Below, piece after piece: positions 1-5,756 of a stretch of DNA of 5,896 bases (the stretch's first letter is position 1; every line of letters begins with the position of its first letter). The notes beneath the pieces are model-generated. The model was not told the DNA's origin. It ran no database searches and worked only from the letters and a program-made list of their open reading frames with translations. The stretch comes from an uncultured Fibrobacterota bacterium (GTDB lineage: Bacteria; Fibrobacterota; Chitinivibrionia; Chitinivibrionales; CAIOZP01). The stretch covers positions 1 through 5,896 of the forward strand of contig CAIOZP010000020.1 in the NCBI GenBank assembly GCA_903862805.1, in the 5' to 3' direction. Made by a program: the position numbers and the translations under genes.

Positions 1-1
1 A

Positions 2-361
2 GCGAGTGTGGTCAGCTATTTCATGATCGTTGTGATCAAGCGTCGCTTCGGCTACGACGACGCGCTCGACGCATTCGGCGTACACGGAATGGGCGGCGTC
101 TGGGGCGCACTCGCCACCGGAATCTTCGCAAGCGTGGCGGTCAATGCTGGTGGCGCGAATGGCTTGATCCATGGTAACCCGCACCTCTTCCTTGTTCAGC
201 TCAAAGCGGTCGGAGTATCTTTCGGATATTCGTTCGCCGCGACTTTTGCGATTGCAAAAATCCTCGACATGACAATGAAGATCCGTGTTTCCGAAAAGGA
301 CGAGCACATAGGTCTCGACCTTACACAGCATCACGAAACCGGCTACACGGTTCTGGAATAA
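2..361 (+). CDS. amt: Ammonium transporter (Amt family), 3' fragment
   Basis: This is the C-terminal part of an inner-membrane channel that moves ammonium/ammonia into the cell. The gene runs off the left edge; the reading frame is open from base 2, so the GTG at 8 is only an internal valine codon. The motif FGVHGMGGVWG matches the conserved Amt/Rh region holding the second histidine of the pore twin-His pair (family knowledge, E. coli AmtB His318). A hydrophobic helix follows (FGYSFAATFAIAKIL), then the cytosolic tail with the typical pattern GLDLTQHHETGY. In AmtB that tail contacts the P-II protein that blocks the channel. The P-II gene starts 14 nt downstream, so both are very probably on one nitrogen-regulated transcript, although the promoter is outside the window. 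Nothing in the visible part looks broken. Family assignment is secure. Confidence 0.95.
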   Translation, partial: ASVVSYFMIVVIKRRFGYDDALDAFGVHGMGGVWGALATGIFASVAVNAGGANGLIHGNPHLFLVQLKAVGVSFGYSFAATFAIAKILDMTMKIRVSEKDEHIGLDLTQHHETGYTVLE

Positions 362-375
362 AGGAGAAGATTTAA

Positions 376-717
376 ATGAAAATGATAGTAGCAGTGATCC
401 AGCCGCATCGTCTCGAATACGTTCTTGACGAGCTTTACAAAGAGGAAGTGAACCTCGTGACTGTAAGCGAATGTATGGGCCACGGTCGCCAGAAGGGAAT
501 CACCGAGACCTATCGCGGCGTGAAGGAAATGGGCAACCTGCTTCGCAAGATCCGCATCGATGTTGCCGTCAACGACGACTATGTTCAGCCCGCGATTGAT
601 GCGATCCAGAAAGGCGCGCGCACCGGCGAAGTTGGCGACGGAAAGATTTTCGTCATGGATCTTGAGCAGTGCATCCGCATTCGCACCGGCGAAACCGGCG
701 GTGAGGCAATAGGATAA
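376..717 (+). CDS. glnK: P-II family nitrogen regulatory protein (GlnB/GlnK type)
   Basis: This 113-aa protein has the normal length of the P-II family, whose trimers sense energy state and 2-oxoglutarate and gate partner proteins. I name it GlnK because it directly follows amt; GlnB would be the sequence-only alternative. The AGGAGA at 362-367 sits 8 nt before the ATG. The T-loop segment GRQKGITETYRG (37-48) is clear: Gln39 and Lys58, used for Mg-ATP/2-oxoglutarate, are kept, as is Arg47, which plugs the Amt pore in E. coli GlnK. The B-loop TGEVGDGKIFV (83-93) and C-loop IRIRTGE (100-106, Arg101/Arg103) are intact, so nucleotide binding should be normal. The oddity is position 51: Glu instead of the Tyr that GlnD uridylylates (or actinobacterial enzymes adenylylate), with Val at 49 instead of the cyanobacterial phospho-Ser. 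Tyr46 remains. Covalent control at the usual sites therefore seems absent. Confidence 0.95.
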   Translation: MKMIVAVIQPHRLEYVLDELYKEEVNLVTVSECMGHGRQKGITETYRGVKEMGNLLRKIRIDVAVNDDYVQPAIDAIQKGARTGEVGDGKIFVMDLEQCIRIRTGETGGEAIG

Positions 718-736
718 TCCCGATTGACAGAACGAG

Positions 737-778
737 AAAGCGGCCTCTGCGGAACTTCGTGGAGGCCGCTTTGTTTTG
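737..778 (+). terminator. Intrinsic terminator after amt-glnK
   Basis: The 11-bp perfect inverted repeat AAAGCGGCCTC (737-747) / GAGGCCGCTTT (762-772) encloses a 14-nt loop that can pair further through G-U and G-C pairs. It is followed by the T-rich run TTTGTTTTG. It lies 20 nt after the P-II stop codon and separates the nitrogen module from the ROK kinase gene. The A residues at the left foot would give a short U run on the other strand too, but no minus-strand gene ends here. Confidence 0.88.
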
Positions 779-861
779 AGGTTCTAACCATTTCATAACA
801 GTCCTTAAATATCTTTCTCGGTGAAACAACCCGAACCGGAAATCCGAACGGAGAGGCTAAC

Positions 862-1836
862 GTGAAATACTGGATTGGTTTTGATCTCGGCGGCACGAAA
901 ATGCTTGCGGCAGTAGTTGATTCTAAAAACAACATCGTCGCTCGCAAGAAGAAAAAAACCCGCGCACACGAAGGTTCGCAGGCGGCTGTTGACAGAATAG
1001 TCGAGACCATCGGCGAAGTTGTTGCCGAAGCCGGAATAACCTTCGCCGATGTTGCCGGAATAGGAATCGGCAGCCCGGGGCCGCTTGAACTGGATACCGG
1101 CGTAGTCCTCTCGTCGCCGAATCTCGGCTGGGAAAATCTTCCGCTTCGCGCCATTGTTGAAAAGAAAACCGGATGCGCGACGGTGGTTATCAACGATGTC
1201 GATGCCGGCGTTTACGGTGAGTATTTGTACGGCGCCGGAAAAGGAGCGCGCTGCGTGGTCGGCGTGTTTCCCGGAACCGGAATCGGTGGTGGCTGTGTTT
1301 ACAATGGAGAATTACTGCGCGGAACAACAACGTCGTGCATGGAAATAGGTCACATGCAGATGGTTCCCAACGGACCACGTTGCGGCTGCGGTCGGCTCGG
1401 ATGCCTTGAGGCACTTGCATCACGACTTGCGGTAGCGGCTCAGGCAGCGGCGGCTGCGGCGCGTGGCGAGGCTCCGGCACTTCTTGAAGCAAGCGGCGGC
1501 GCGGTTCCGGCGATCAAAAGCGGAATGATTGCAGACGCAATACGTAACGGCGACAAGTCTGTTGAACTAATCGTAAAGAACGCCGCCAACTGGCTCGGAC
1601 GTGCGGTGGCATCGTCGGTAAATCTGCTTGCACCTGATGTCGTCGTACTCGGTGGAGGAATGGTCGAAGCGATGCCCGAACTTTTCGTTGCCGGTGTGAG
1701 CGAGGTTCTGAAGGATGCCGTGATAATTCCGTACGGCAAGGGCGGAGTGCCGGTGAAAGCCGCGCAGCTCATGGACGATGCCGGTGTTCTCGGCGCGGCA
1801 GGCTGGGCCAAACGTGTTATCGGAGAAAAAGAATGA
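862..1836 (+). CDS. ROK family sugar kinase, probable glucokinase
   Basis: This is a 324-aa cytosolic kinase of the ROK family, which phosphorylates sugars, most often glucose at C6 using ATP. The GTG start is chosen because GGAGAGG (850-856) lies 5 nt upstream and the protein then begins MKYWIGFDLGGTK, the usual ROK N-terminus with phosphate-binding DLGGTK (8-13). Further motifs are SPGPL (71-75), the catalytic-base region IND at 110-112 (Asp112), the second phosphate loop GTGIGGG (138-144), EIGH (161-164) and the zinc motif CGCGRLGCLE (Cys174, Cys176, Cys181, with His164), then LGGGM near residue 262. All catalytic and zinc residues are present, which argues for an active enzyme rather than a ROK repressor; no helix-turn-helix is attached. 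An Ala-rich stretch lies around 188-200. Glucose is the likeliest substrate, but N-acetylated hexoses or other sugars cannot be excluded. Its stop overlaps the next start by 4 nt. Confidence 0.93.
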   Translation: MKYWIGFDLGGTKMLAAVVDSKNNIVARKKKKTRAHEGSQAAVDRIVETIGEVVAEAGITFADVAGIGIGSPGPLELDTGVVLSSPNLGWENLPLRAIVEKKTGCATVVINDVDAGVYGEYLYGAGKGARCVVGVFPGTGIGGGCVYNGELLRGTTTSCMEIGHMQMVPNGPRCGCGRLGCLEALASRLAVAAQAAAAAARGEAPALLEASGGAVPAIKSGMIADAIRNGDKSVELIVKNAANWLGRAVASSVNLLAPDVVVLGGGMVEAMPELFVAGVSEVLKDAVIIPYGKGGVPVKAAQLMDDAGVLGAAGWAKRVIGEKE

Positions 1837-3404
1837 ACGCGCGCCGCAGTAACGACAGCTCGCTGATCGGAAAGCCGGTAGCGGTCATTGAGATCGGGTC
1901 AAGCTCAATTCGAATGATGGTTGCGAGTATCGACAAGACTGGGCACGAAAACATCATGGATTTTTTGTCGCAGACTCTCATGCTCGGCAACAACACCTTC
2001 ACCACCGGTTCGATTCCGACCGCCGACACCGAGGAGTGCATCAAAGCTCTTCGTCATTTCAAAGCGGTGCTTGACGAATACGGAATTGTTGATCGTCTGC
2101 ATATTCGTGTGGTGGCGACCACCGCCGTGCGAGAAGCATTCAATCGCGAGGCGTTTTCCGACCGTGTTTTTATAGCGACCGGTTTTCAGGTCGAAATACT
2201 CGATGAAGTTGACATCGCGCGACTGATGTATCTGTCGTGGCGGAGCAATTTCAGCCGTGAGAAGGATTATTCCCGCGAGACCATCATCGTCGAAGTCGGT
2301 GGTGGCAATACCGATCTGCTGCACATGAGTTCAGGACAGGTTGATTCGGCGCAGACTTATCGTCTTGGGTCACTACGCCTTCGCAAAAGTATAGAAGCGG
2401 CAAAGGTTTCAATAGCCCGCCAGCGGGAGCTGATCGAGGCACAGGTGAGACAGACAGTGGATCAGATCTGCCGTAGGACTACGGTAAAATCGACCTGCCG
2501 CATTATTGGACTCGGCGGTGATATGCGTTTTGCGATGGATCATGCAGAAGGTTCCGAGAAGAAAAAATCTCTTCAGAAACTTTCGCTCGAAGACCTGCGG
2601 GAACTTGTTGACAAGCTGCTTTCGATGTCGGTAAATGAGACGGCTCTGCATTATCACATAACATTTTCAGATGCAGAAACGCTTGGGCCATCGCTGCTTT
2701 TTTATCTGCGTCTCGCCGAGGCATTCTGCATAAAGTTTCTTTCGGCTGGCGATGTTTCGATCAGACATGGGATGCTAATCGAGCTTGCCCGAAGCACGAC
2801 TTGGGCCGAAGATTTTCGCGACCAGGTGTTGCTTCCGGCACTGGAGGTCGGGCGTAAATATCAGTTCGATGAATCTCATGGGATGTTCGTTGCAAAAACC
2901 AGTTCAACGATTTTCAAAGCTCTTGTTTCCGAGCACAAACTCGACAGCCGATGGGAGCTGGTCTTGCACGTGTCGGCGCTTCTGCACGACATCGGCACAT
3001 ACATCAGCACACGAAGCCACCACAAACATTCGATGTACATCATCCGCAACACGGAGCTTTTCGGATTCACAAGGCAGGACATTCTGATCGCGGCTTTAGT
3101 TGCACGTTATCACAGGCACAGCACGCCGAGACCGGTTCACGAAGGATATTCCGATCTGCCTCGCGATGAACGCCTGATCGTCGGGAAACTCGCTGCGATT
3201 TTGCGTGTTGCCGACTCGCTTGACAGCGCGCGAAAACAGCGACTCAAAGGACTCGAATGCAGAATTGAAAACGGAACCTTCGTTGTCTCGTCCCACTTTG
3301 GTGGAGACACCACGCTCGAACGATTGAGCATCTCGGCCAAAGGGACATATTTCACAGAGATCTACGGACTGCCCATCGTGCTAAAAGCCGGTGACAGAAG
3401 TTAA
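1833..3404 (+). CDS. Ppx/GppA-family phosphatase with C-terminal HD domain, divergent active site
   Basis: This 523-aa protein matches the length and domain order of E. coli Ppx (exopolyphosphatase) and GppA (pppGpp phosphatase): an actin-like N-terminal half (about 15-320) and an HD domain (about 330-480). Family landmarks are AVIEIGSSSIR (17-27), VATTAVREAFN (94-104), ARLMYL (129-134), EVGGGNTD (154-161), LLHDIG (383-388), HHKHSMYI (396-403), ARYHRHS (424-430) and LRVADSLD (457-464). The active site is unusual. By my hand alignment the catalytic Glu121 of E. coli Ppx falls on Ile128; DxGSNS has become EIGSSS, and DIGGGSTE has become EVGGGNTD. In contrast the HD residues His349, His385-Asp386 and Asp461 are all present, whereas E. 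coli Ppx has lost HD (HE instead). Translation starts at an ATG overlapping the kinase stop (ATGA), with GGAG 7 nt upstream, so the two genes are coupled. Fold assignment is secure; substrate and activity are uncertain. Confidence 0.88.
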   Translation: MNARRSNDSSLIGKPVAVIEIGSSSIRMMVASIDKTGHENIMDFLSQTLMLGNNTFTTGSIPTADTEECIKALRHFKAVLDEYGIVDRLHIRVVATTAVREAFNREAFSDRVFIATGFQVEILDEVDIARLMYLSWRSNFSREKDYSRETIIVEVGGGNTDLLHMSSGQVDSAQTYRLGSLRLRKSIEAAKVSIARQRELIEAQVRQTVDQICRRTTVKSTCRIIGLGGDMRFAMDHAEGSEKKKSLQKLSLEDLRELVDKLLSMSVNETALHYHITFSDAETLGPSLLFYLRLAEAFCIKFLSAGDVSIRHGMLIELARSTTWAEDFRDQVLLPALEVGRKYQFDESHGMFVAKTSSTIFKALVSEHKLDSRWELVLHVSALLHDIGTYISTRSHHKHSMYIIRNTELFGFTRQDILIAALVARYHRHSTPRPVHEGYSDLPRDERLIVGKLAAILRVADSLDSARKQRLKGLECRIENGTFVVSSHFGGDTTLERLSISAKGTYFTEIYGLPIVLKAGDRS

Positions 3405-3411
3405 AGACAAC

Positions 3412-3444
3412 GCTCCGGCGGCAACGGGTCGAATGCTGCGGAGT
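3412..3444 (-). terminator. Weak hairpin in the convergent gap, possible amj terminator
   Basis: CTCCG (3413-3417) pairs with CGGAG (3439-3443). After one bulged G (3418), CGGCA (3419-3423) pairs with TGCTG (3434-3438) through one G-U pair, giving about 10 bp around a 10-nt loop. It begins 5 nt after the minus-strand stop of amj and is followed on that strand by the moderately T-rich CGTTGTCTTT. There is no U run on the plus strand, so it would not be a good terminator for the phosphatase gene. Confidence 0.35.
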
Positions 3445-3448
3445 AAGC

Positions 3449-4270
3449 CTACAATCTTTCGGCGACGTACACGATGATCACTGCCGACGGAATCAGTATC
3501 ACCTGCGCGAGAAGAGTTCCTATCAGGCGGCTGATAAGCAGCCACACAATTGATCTGCGGAAAAACGGTTCGTCGAGCTTGTCTTTGGAAACATCGTCGG
3601 TGAGTGCCGAGACATACGGATCGACAAACACGAACATAAGTATCGTTGAAACACCGTTGATAATTCCCGAAAGCTGACTCGCGGTGGCACGTAGTTCGGG
3701 CTTCATGTATCCGGCATATATCGACGAGAACACGCCAACCGTCCAGATCGCCGTTGTCACGACGTTGATAATGATCACCTTCATCGGTATCCGGTTTTTG
3801 TTGAGAAGCCCACGGATGTTTCCACTTGACGGAATGCGTATCGAGTCCTGCAGAACGCTCATTCCCGATGGCGAAAAGACTTTCATCACAAGCTTCGGAA
3901 CAGATCGGTGCTCTCCAAATGAATTCACAGCACTTGCGAAAAGCCGCTGAAATGTAGGAATCATCAGCGCGCCGACAATCGTCGCAAGTGTGGCCGCAAA
4001 CAGCAAAAGCCTAAAATCCCATTCCAGATTCGAATGCTGCCAAGGCAGAAGATTGCTCAGATTATTTATGTGGTTTTCGACGCGCTTGGCGAGCAAGGGA
4101 GCCTGAAAAGAATTGGAGGTGCGCGAGATGAGGAGCAAGATATTGAACAGCGACAACGATACCGCGATACGACCGGTTCGCGTTCCGGCAATGCGTGACG
4201 AATAAGCAAGAGTCCCAATGATATGAATGACGAAGGTCAGCAAAAAAATAATCGTTATCTGGAGATCCAT
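3449..4270 (-). CDS. amj: Lipid II flippase of the Amj family (DUF2837)
   Basis: This 273-aa integral membrane protein resembles B. subtilis Amj (YdaH), the alternative to MurJ that moves lipid II across the cytoplasmic membrane for peptidoglycan synthesis. Recognition rests on remembered family features: an N-terminal membrane helix with GTLAYSSRIAG, the following TRTGRIA (30-36), and SRTSNSFQAPLLAK (49-62). Hydrophobic segments fall near residues 5-23, 35-49, 86-106, 165-186, 200-217 and 241-269, so about six membrane spans. The frame stays open upstream to 4474, but those extra 68 residues are charged and unlike the family. I start at the ATG at 4270-4268, which has AAGGA 9 nt upstream and gives the family's usual length. 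It is convergent with the Ppx-like gene and divergent from fmdB, apparently a single-gene unit. Whether a MurJ also exists in this genome cannot be seen. Confidence 0.87.
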   Translation of the reverse strand: MDLQITIIFLLTFVIHIIGTLAYSSRIAGTRTGRIAVSLSLFNILLLISRTSNSFQAPLLAKRVENHINNLSNLLPWQHSNLEWDFRLLLFAATLATIVGALMIPTFQRLFASAVNSFGEHRSVPKLVMKVFSPSGMSVLQDSIRIPSSGNIRGLLNKNRIPMKVIIINVVTTAIWTVGVFSSIYAGYMKPELRATASQLSGIINGVSTILMFVFVDPYVSALTDDVSKDKLDEPFFRRSIVWLLISRLIGTLLAQVILIPSAVIIVYVAERL

Positions 4271-4420
4271 CCTTCGTTTTCCTTGGCGACTTAAAACATA
4301 AAATTTCCGGCGATGAAAAATCATTTCAAAAACGACAAGCGTTTCGGTCGGGCATCGGTCTTCATCGACGCCAAATATAAATATCTCCTTGCCTTGATTG
4401 TCCTGCATAAAAAGCATTTC

Positions 4421-4449
4421 TTGCGCCGTAATCCGCGTAGTCGTATTTT
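4421..4449 (+). promoter_or_regulatory. Putative sigma-70-type promoter of the fmdB operon
   Basis: TTGCGC (4421-4426) is separated by exactly 17 nt from TATTTT (4444-4449). Transcription would start near 4456, leaving a leader of about 17 nt that contains little more than the AAAGGAG ribosome binding site (4461-4467). The same -35 hexamer with the same spacing occurs at 5602-5630, which raises confidence in both. Confidence 0.5.
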
Positions 4450-4460
4450 TTGCGTAATAA

Positions 4461-4467
4461 AAAGGAG
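4461..4467 (+). promoter_or_regulatory. Ribosome binding site deciding the fmdB start
   Basis: AAAGGAG lies 5 nt before the ATG at 4473. An in-frame GTG at 4467 overlaps this site and so cannot be the start; the ATG also gives the standard FmdB N-terminus MPTYEYKC. Confidence 0.85.
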
Positions 4468-4472
4468 TGAAC

Positions 4473-4715
4473 ATGCCAACTTACGAATACAAGTGTGCAA
4501 ATTGCGGGGGCTTCGAGAAATTCCAGAACATGAGCGATGCCGTGCTTGCCAATTGCCCGACATGCAACGGCCCTGTAGAGAGACTTATCGGCACCGGTTC
4601 GGGGATGATTTTTAAGGGCAGCGGTTTTTATCAGACGGATTACAAGACGCCTGCAGCACCGCCAGCCAAATGCGAATCCTGCCCAAGCGCTGGAAATTGC
4701 GCATCGGCCGGATGA
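4473..4715 (+). CDS. FmdB family zinc ribbon protein
   Basis: This 80-aa protein begins MPTYEYKCANCG, the hallmark of the FmdB zinc-ribbon family (named after a putative regulator near formamidase genes; the molecular role is poorly known). Four cysteines form the ribbon: Cys8/Cys11 and Cys28/Cys31. The typical continuation RLIGTGSGMIFKGSGFYQTDY (37-57) completes the domain. A short Pro/Ala linker leads to a second cysteine cluster, Cys67, Cys70 and Cys76, a tail seen in variable form in this family that could bind another metal or simply be flexible. The gene is first in a probable three-gene operon and ends in a 4-nt ATGA overlap with the next gene. I do not assign a DNA target or regulatory function. 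Family assignment is very secure, function is not. Confidence 0.93.
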   Translation: MPTYEYKCANCGGFEKFQNMSDAVLANCPTCNGPVERLIGTGSGMIFKGSGFYQTDYKTPAAPPAKCESCPSAGNCASAG

Positions 4716-5212
4716 TGAGCGGAAAATCCGACCTCAACCTTGTTCTTAAACAGGTTTACGACGATACTAAGGTTTTGCGCCGGCCGGTGTCCGGTTTTGT
4801 GGCAGGTTATCACAGACTTCCTTATGTGCTGGTTGCACCCGGCCCCCAAGATCGCGGAACAGTTGAGATCAGCGGCGCGATCAATGTTTCGCCCAAAATT
4901 CTTATCACACCCCAGCATTTGCGTGAAACCTTCGGAGACATTTTCGACCCCGACACATTCGATGGTGAGATTTCCGGTCGTGTTTTCAGCTTCGCCGTCA
5001 GCCGCCGTCAAGATATGAAGGTCGCAAGCGAACATCTTTCGATAAAGAATCTCGAAGAAAATCCCGAAGAATATTCTGAGCGACTGCTTGACCGTATGAT
5101 GCAGGCCGAAGATACAACGACGGGCCTTGTATTTGCACCGAAGAGTCAGTACTATCCCGTGGCGATTGATCGTTTCATTAACGAGATTCTCGACCGCGAA
5201 TTCAGATTCTGA
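4712..5212 (+). CDS. Uncharacterised 166-aa protein
   Basis: I do not recognise this protein. The open frame extends back to 4670, but I choose the ATG at 4712 because it overlaps the fmdB stop as ATGA (classic coupled translation) and the extra 14 residues would only mirror the fmdB tail; a second ATG at 4715 is nearly equivalent. The protein is soluble in appearance, with no signal peptide or membrane span. It has an N-terminal helical piece (LNLVLKQVYDDTKVLRRPV, 8-26), a mixed central part with several Pro/Gly turns (RLPYVLVAPG 35-44; ISGAINVSPKILITPQHL 53-70; FDPDTFDGEISGR 78-90) and an acidic helical C-terminal third (107-135) ending in FINEILDREFRF. The gene looks intact, with codon use like its neighbours and good coding character. 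Position between fmdB and a small basic protein suggests a shared but unknown job. Confidence 0.82.
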   Translation: MMSGKSDLNLVLKQVYDDTKVLRRPVSGFVAGYHRLPYVLVAPGPQDRGTVEISGAINVSPKILITPQHLRETFGDIFDPDTFDGEISGRVFSFAVSRRQDMKVASEHLSIKNLEENPEEYSERLLDRMMQAEDTTTGLVFAPKSQYYPVAIDRFINEILDREFRF

Positions 5213-5223
5213 AAGGATCGTTT

Positions 5224-5460
5224 ATGTACGAACGCCCGCAATTCATGACCCCCGACGGCTATCAGCGCAACCACCGCAATCCTAACTACGCAGCCGCCAA
5301 AAAACTCACAGATACTTTAGCCGAACAAAAACGAAAACTTGCCCAGCTCCGTGCCCAATCACAAACCGGTACCGGTCGCGGCATTTCCCCCGAAGCTGCC
5401 AAACTCATCGCCGCAGCAATATCCGGTATGCTTAAAGAGCGCCCCGGACGATTCCGCTAA
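5224..5460 (+). CDS. Small basic protein of unknown function (78 aa)
   Basis: I do not recognise this protein. AAAGGA (5212-5217) lies 6 nt before the ATG, and the gap to the preceding stop is only 11 nt, so it is very likely the third gene of the fmdB operon. The protein is Lys/Arg-rich. A polar N-terminus with Tyr, Arg and Asn (YERPQFMTPDGYQRNHRNPN, 2-21) precedes a helix rich in Ala, Lys and Gln (about 22-44, coiled-coil-like: AKKLTDTLAEQKRKLAQLRA), a Thr/Gly turn (48-53), and a second helix (about 55-71) ending KERPGRFR. There is no cysteine, signal peptide or membrane segment. The overlapping minus-strand frame (5359-5592) is a shadow. A helical adaptor or nucleic-acid-binding role would fit the charge, but that is a guess. 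Confidence 0.7.
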   Translation: MYERPQFMTPDGYQRNHRNPNYAAAKKLTDTLAEQKRKLAQLRAQSQTGTGRGISPEAAKLIAAAISGMLKERPGRFR

Positions 5461-5601
5461 CCGCAGATCAACGTATTTTCTGAAATTTTGTTCACCCGAT
5501 AACGCAGTTTTCTTACGCGGGTTCCAGGTTGCTTTCAGGCATTTACTCTGACCATAAGAACTCAGGGGGAAAACGTACTCACATAAATGCACACTGGCTG
5601 A
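5461..5601. other. Non-coding stretch after the 78-aa gene
   Basis: No reading frame of interest and no clear terminator follow the 78-aa gene. The only structure I found is a 6-bp hairpin, CTCTGA (5546-5551) with TCAGGG (5562-5567, one G-U pair), which lacks a U run. The fmdB operon transcript may therefore read on into the region below. Confidence 0.5.
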
Positions 5602-5630
5602 TTGCGCAAACCGACAATCATCTCTATATT
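5602..5630 (+). promoter_or_regulatory. Strong sigma-70-like promoter
   Basis: TTGCGC (5602-5607), a 17-nt spacer, then TATATT (5625-5630), which differs from the consensus TATAAT by one base. The predicted start is about 5637. No annotated gene begins soon after it; downstream lie only a 10-codon ORF and a strong hairpin, so it may drive a small RNA or a regulated leader. Confidence 0.55.
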
Positions 5631-5650
5631 AGTATCACGATAGGGAATTT

Positions 5651-5683
5651 ATGCATCGGGCTGTGAAACCTTGCCTTCCTTAA
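5651..5683 (+). CDS. Possible 10-codon leader peptide
   Basis: This short ORF encodes MHRAVKPCLP and stops at TAA. Its interest lies in position: AGGGA ends 4 nt before the ATG and the predicted transcription start is only about 14 nt upstream. The peptide has no run of one amino acid, as classic biosynthetic attenuators do, so chance occurrence is quite possible. Confidence 0.2.
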   Translation: MHRAVKPCLP

Positions 5684-5756
5684 GATTTTTTCTTCCTCGT
5701 CCCCGCAACTTTGCCAATCCCGGCAATCACTAAAATTTGAGACCCTTTTTTTAGAT

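Larger units (their letters stand above)
4271..4472. other. Divergent intergenic region amj-fmdB
   Basis: This 202-nt spacer separates the amj and fmdB starts. It holds the amj ribosome binding site (TCCTT on the plus strand at 4280-4284) and the fmdB promoter and ribosome binding site at its right end. For amj I see only weak minus-strand -10-like boxes (TATATT near 4375, TATGTT near 4296) without a matching -35, so its promoter is undefined. I see no protein gene or structured RNA here. Confidence 0.6.

Noticed and set aside
771..799. Possible promoter TTGTTT-N17-CATAAC before the ROK kinase
   Set aside because: Spacing is right but both boxes match weakly, and the -35 would fall in the terminator T run. 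TTAAAT (805-810) is an equally weak alternative, so I cannot choose.
585..1193. Minus-strand 202-aa open frame across the P-II terminator
   Set aside because: It overlaps two certain genes and the terminator, has Pro/Ser-rich antisense-like composition and no ribosome binding site.
1440..1500. GC-rich Ala-coding repeat-like stretch in the ROK kinase
   Set aside because: It is an Ala-rich helix encoded by GCN codons; no true tandem repeat unit is present.
1905..2324. Minus-strand 139-aa open frame inside the Ppx-like gene
   Set aside because: It is an antisense shadow of a well-supported gene and has no recognisable motif.
4313..4615. Plus-strand 100-aa open frame across the amj-fmdB spacer
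   Set aside because: It overlaps the fmdB coding region in another frame and covers its promoter; the protein has no family features.
4670..4711. Upstream ATG extension of the 166-aa protein
   Set aside because: It would overlap fmdB by 46 nt. The ATGA overlap at 4712 is the more usual coupled start.
5515..5540. tRNA-like T-arm sequence GGGTTCCAGG
   Set aside because: No matching acceptor, anticodon or D arms can be folded around it.
5359..5592. Minus-strand 77-aa open frame at the end of the 78-aa gene
   Set aside because: It is mostly antisense to the 78-aa gene, which has a good SD and operon spacing; no SD or motif supports the antisense frame.
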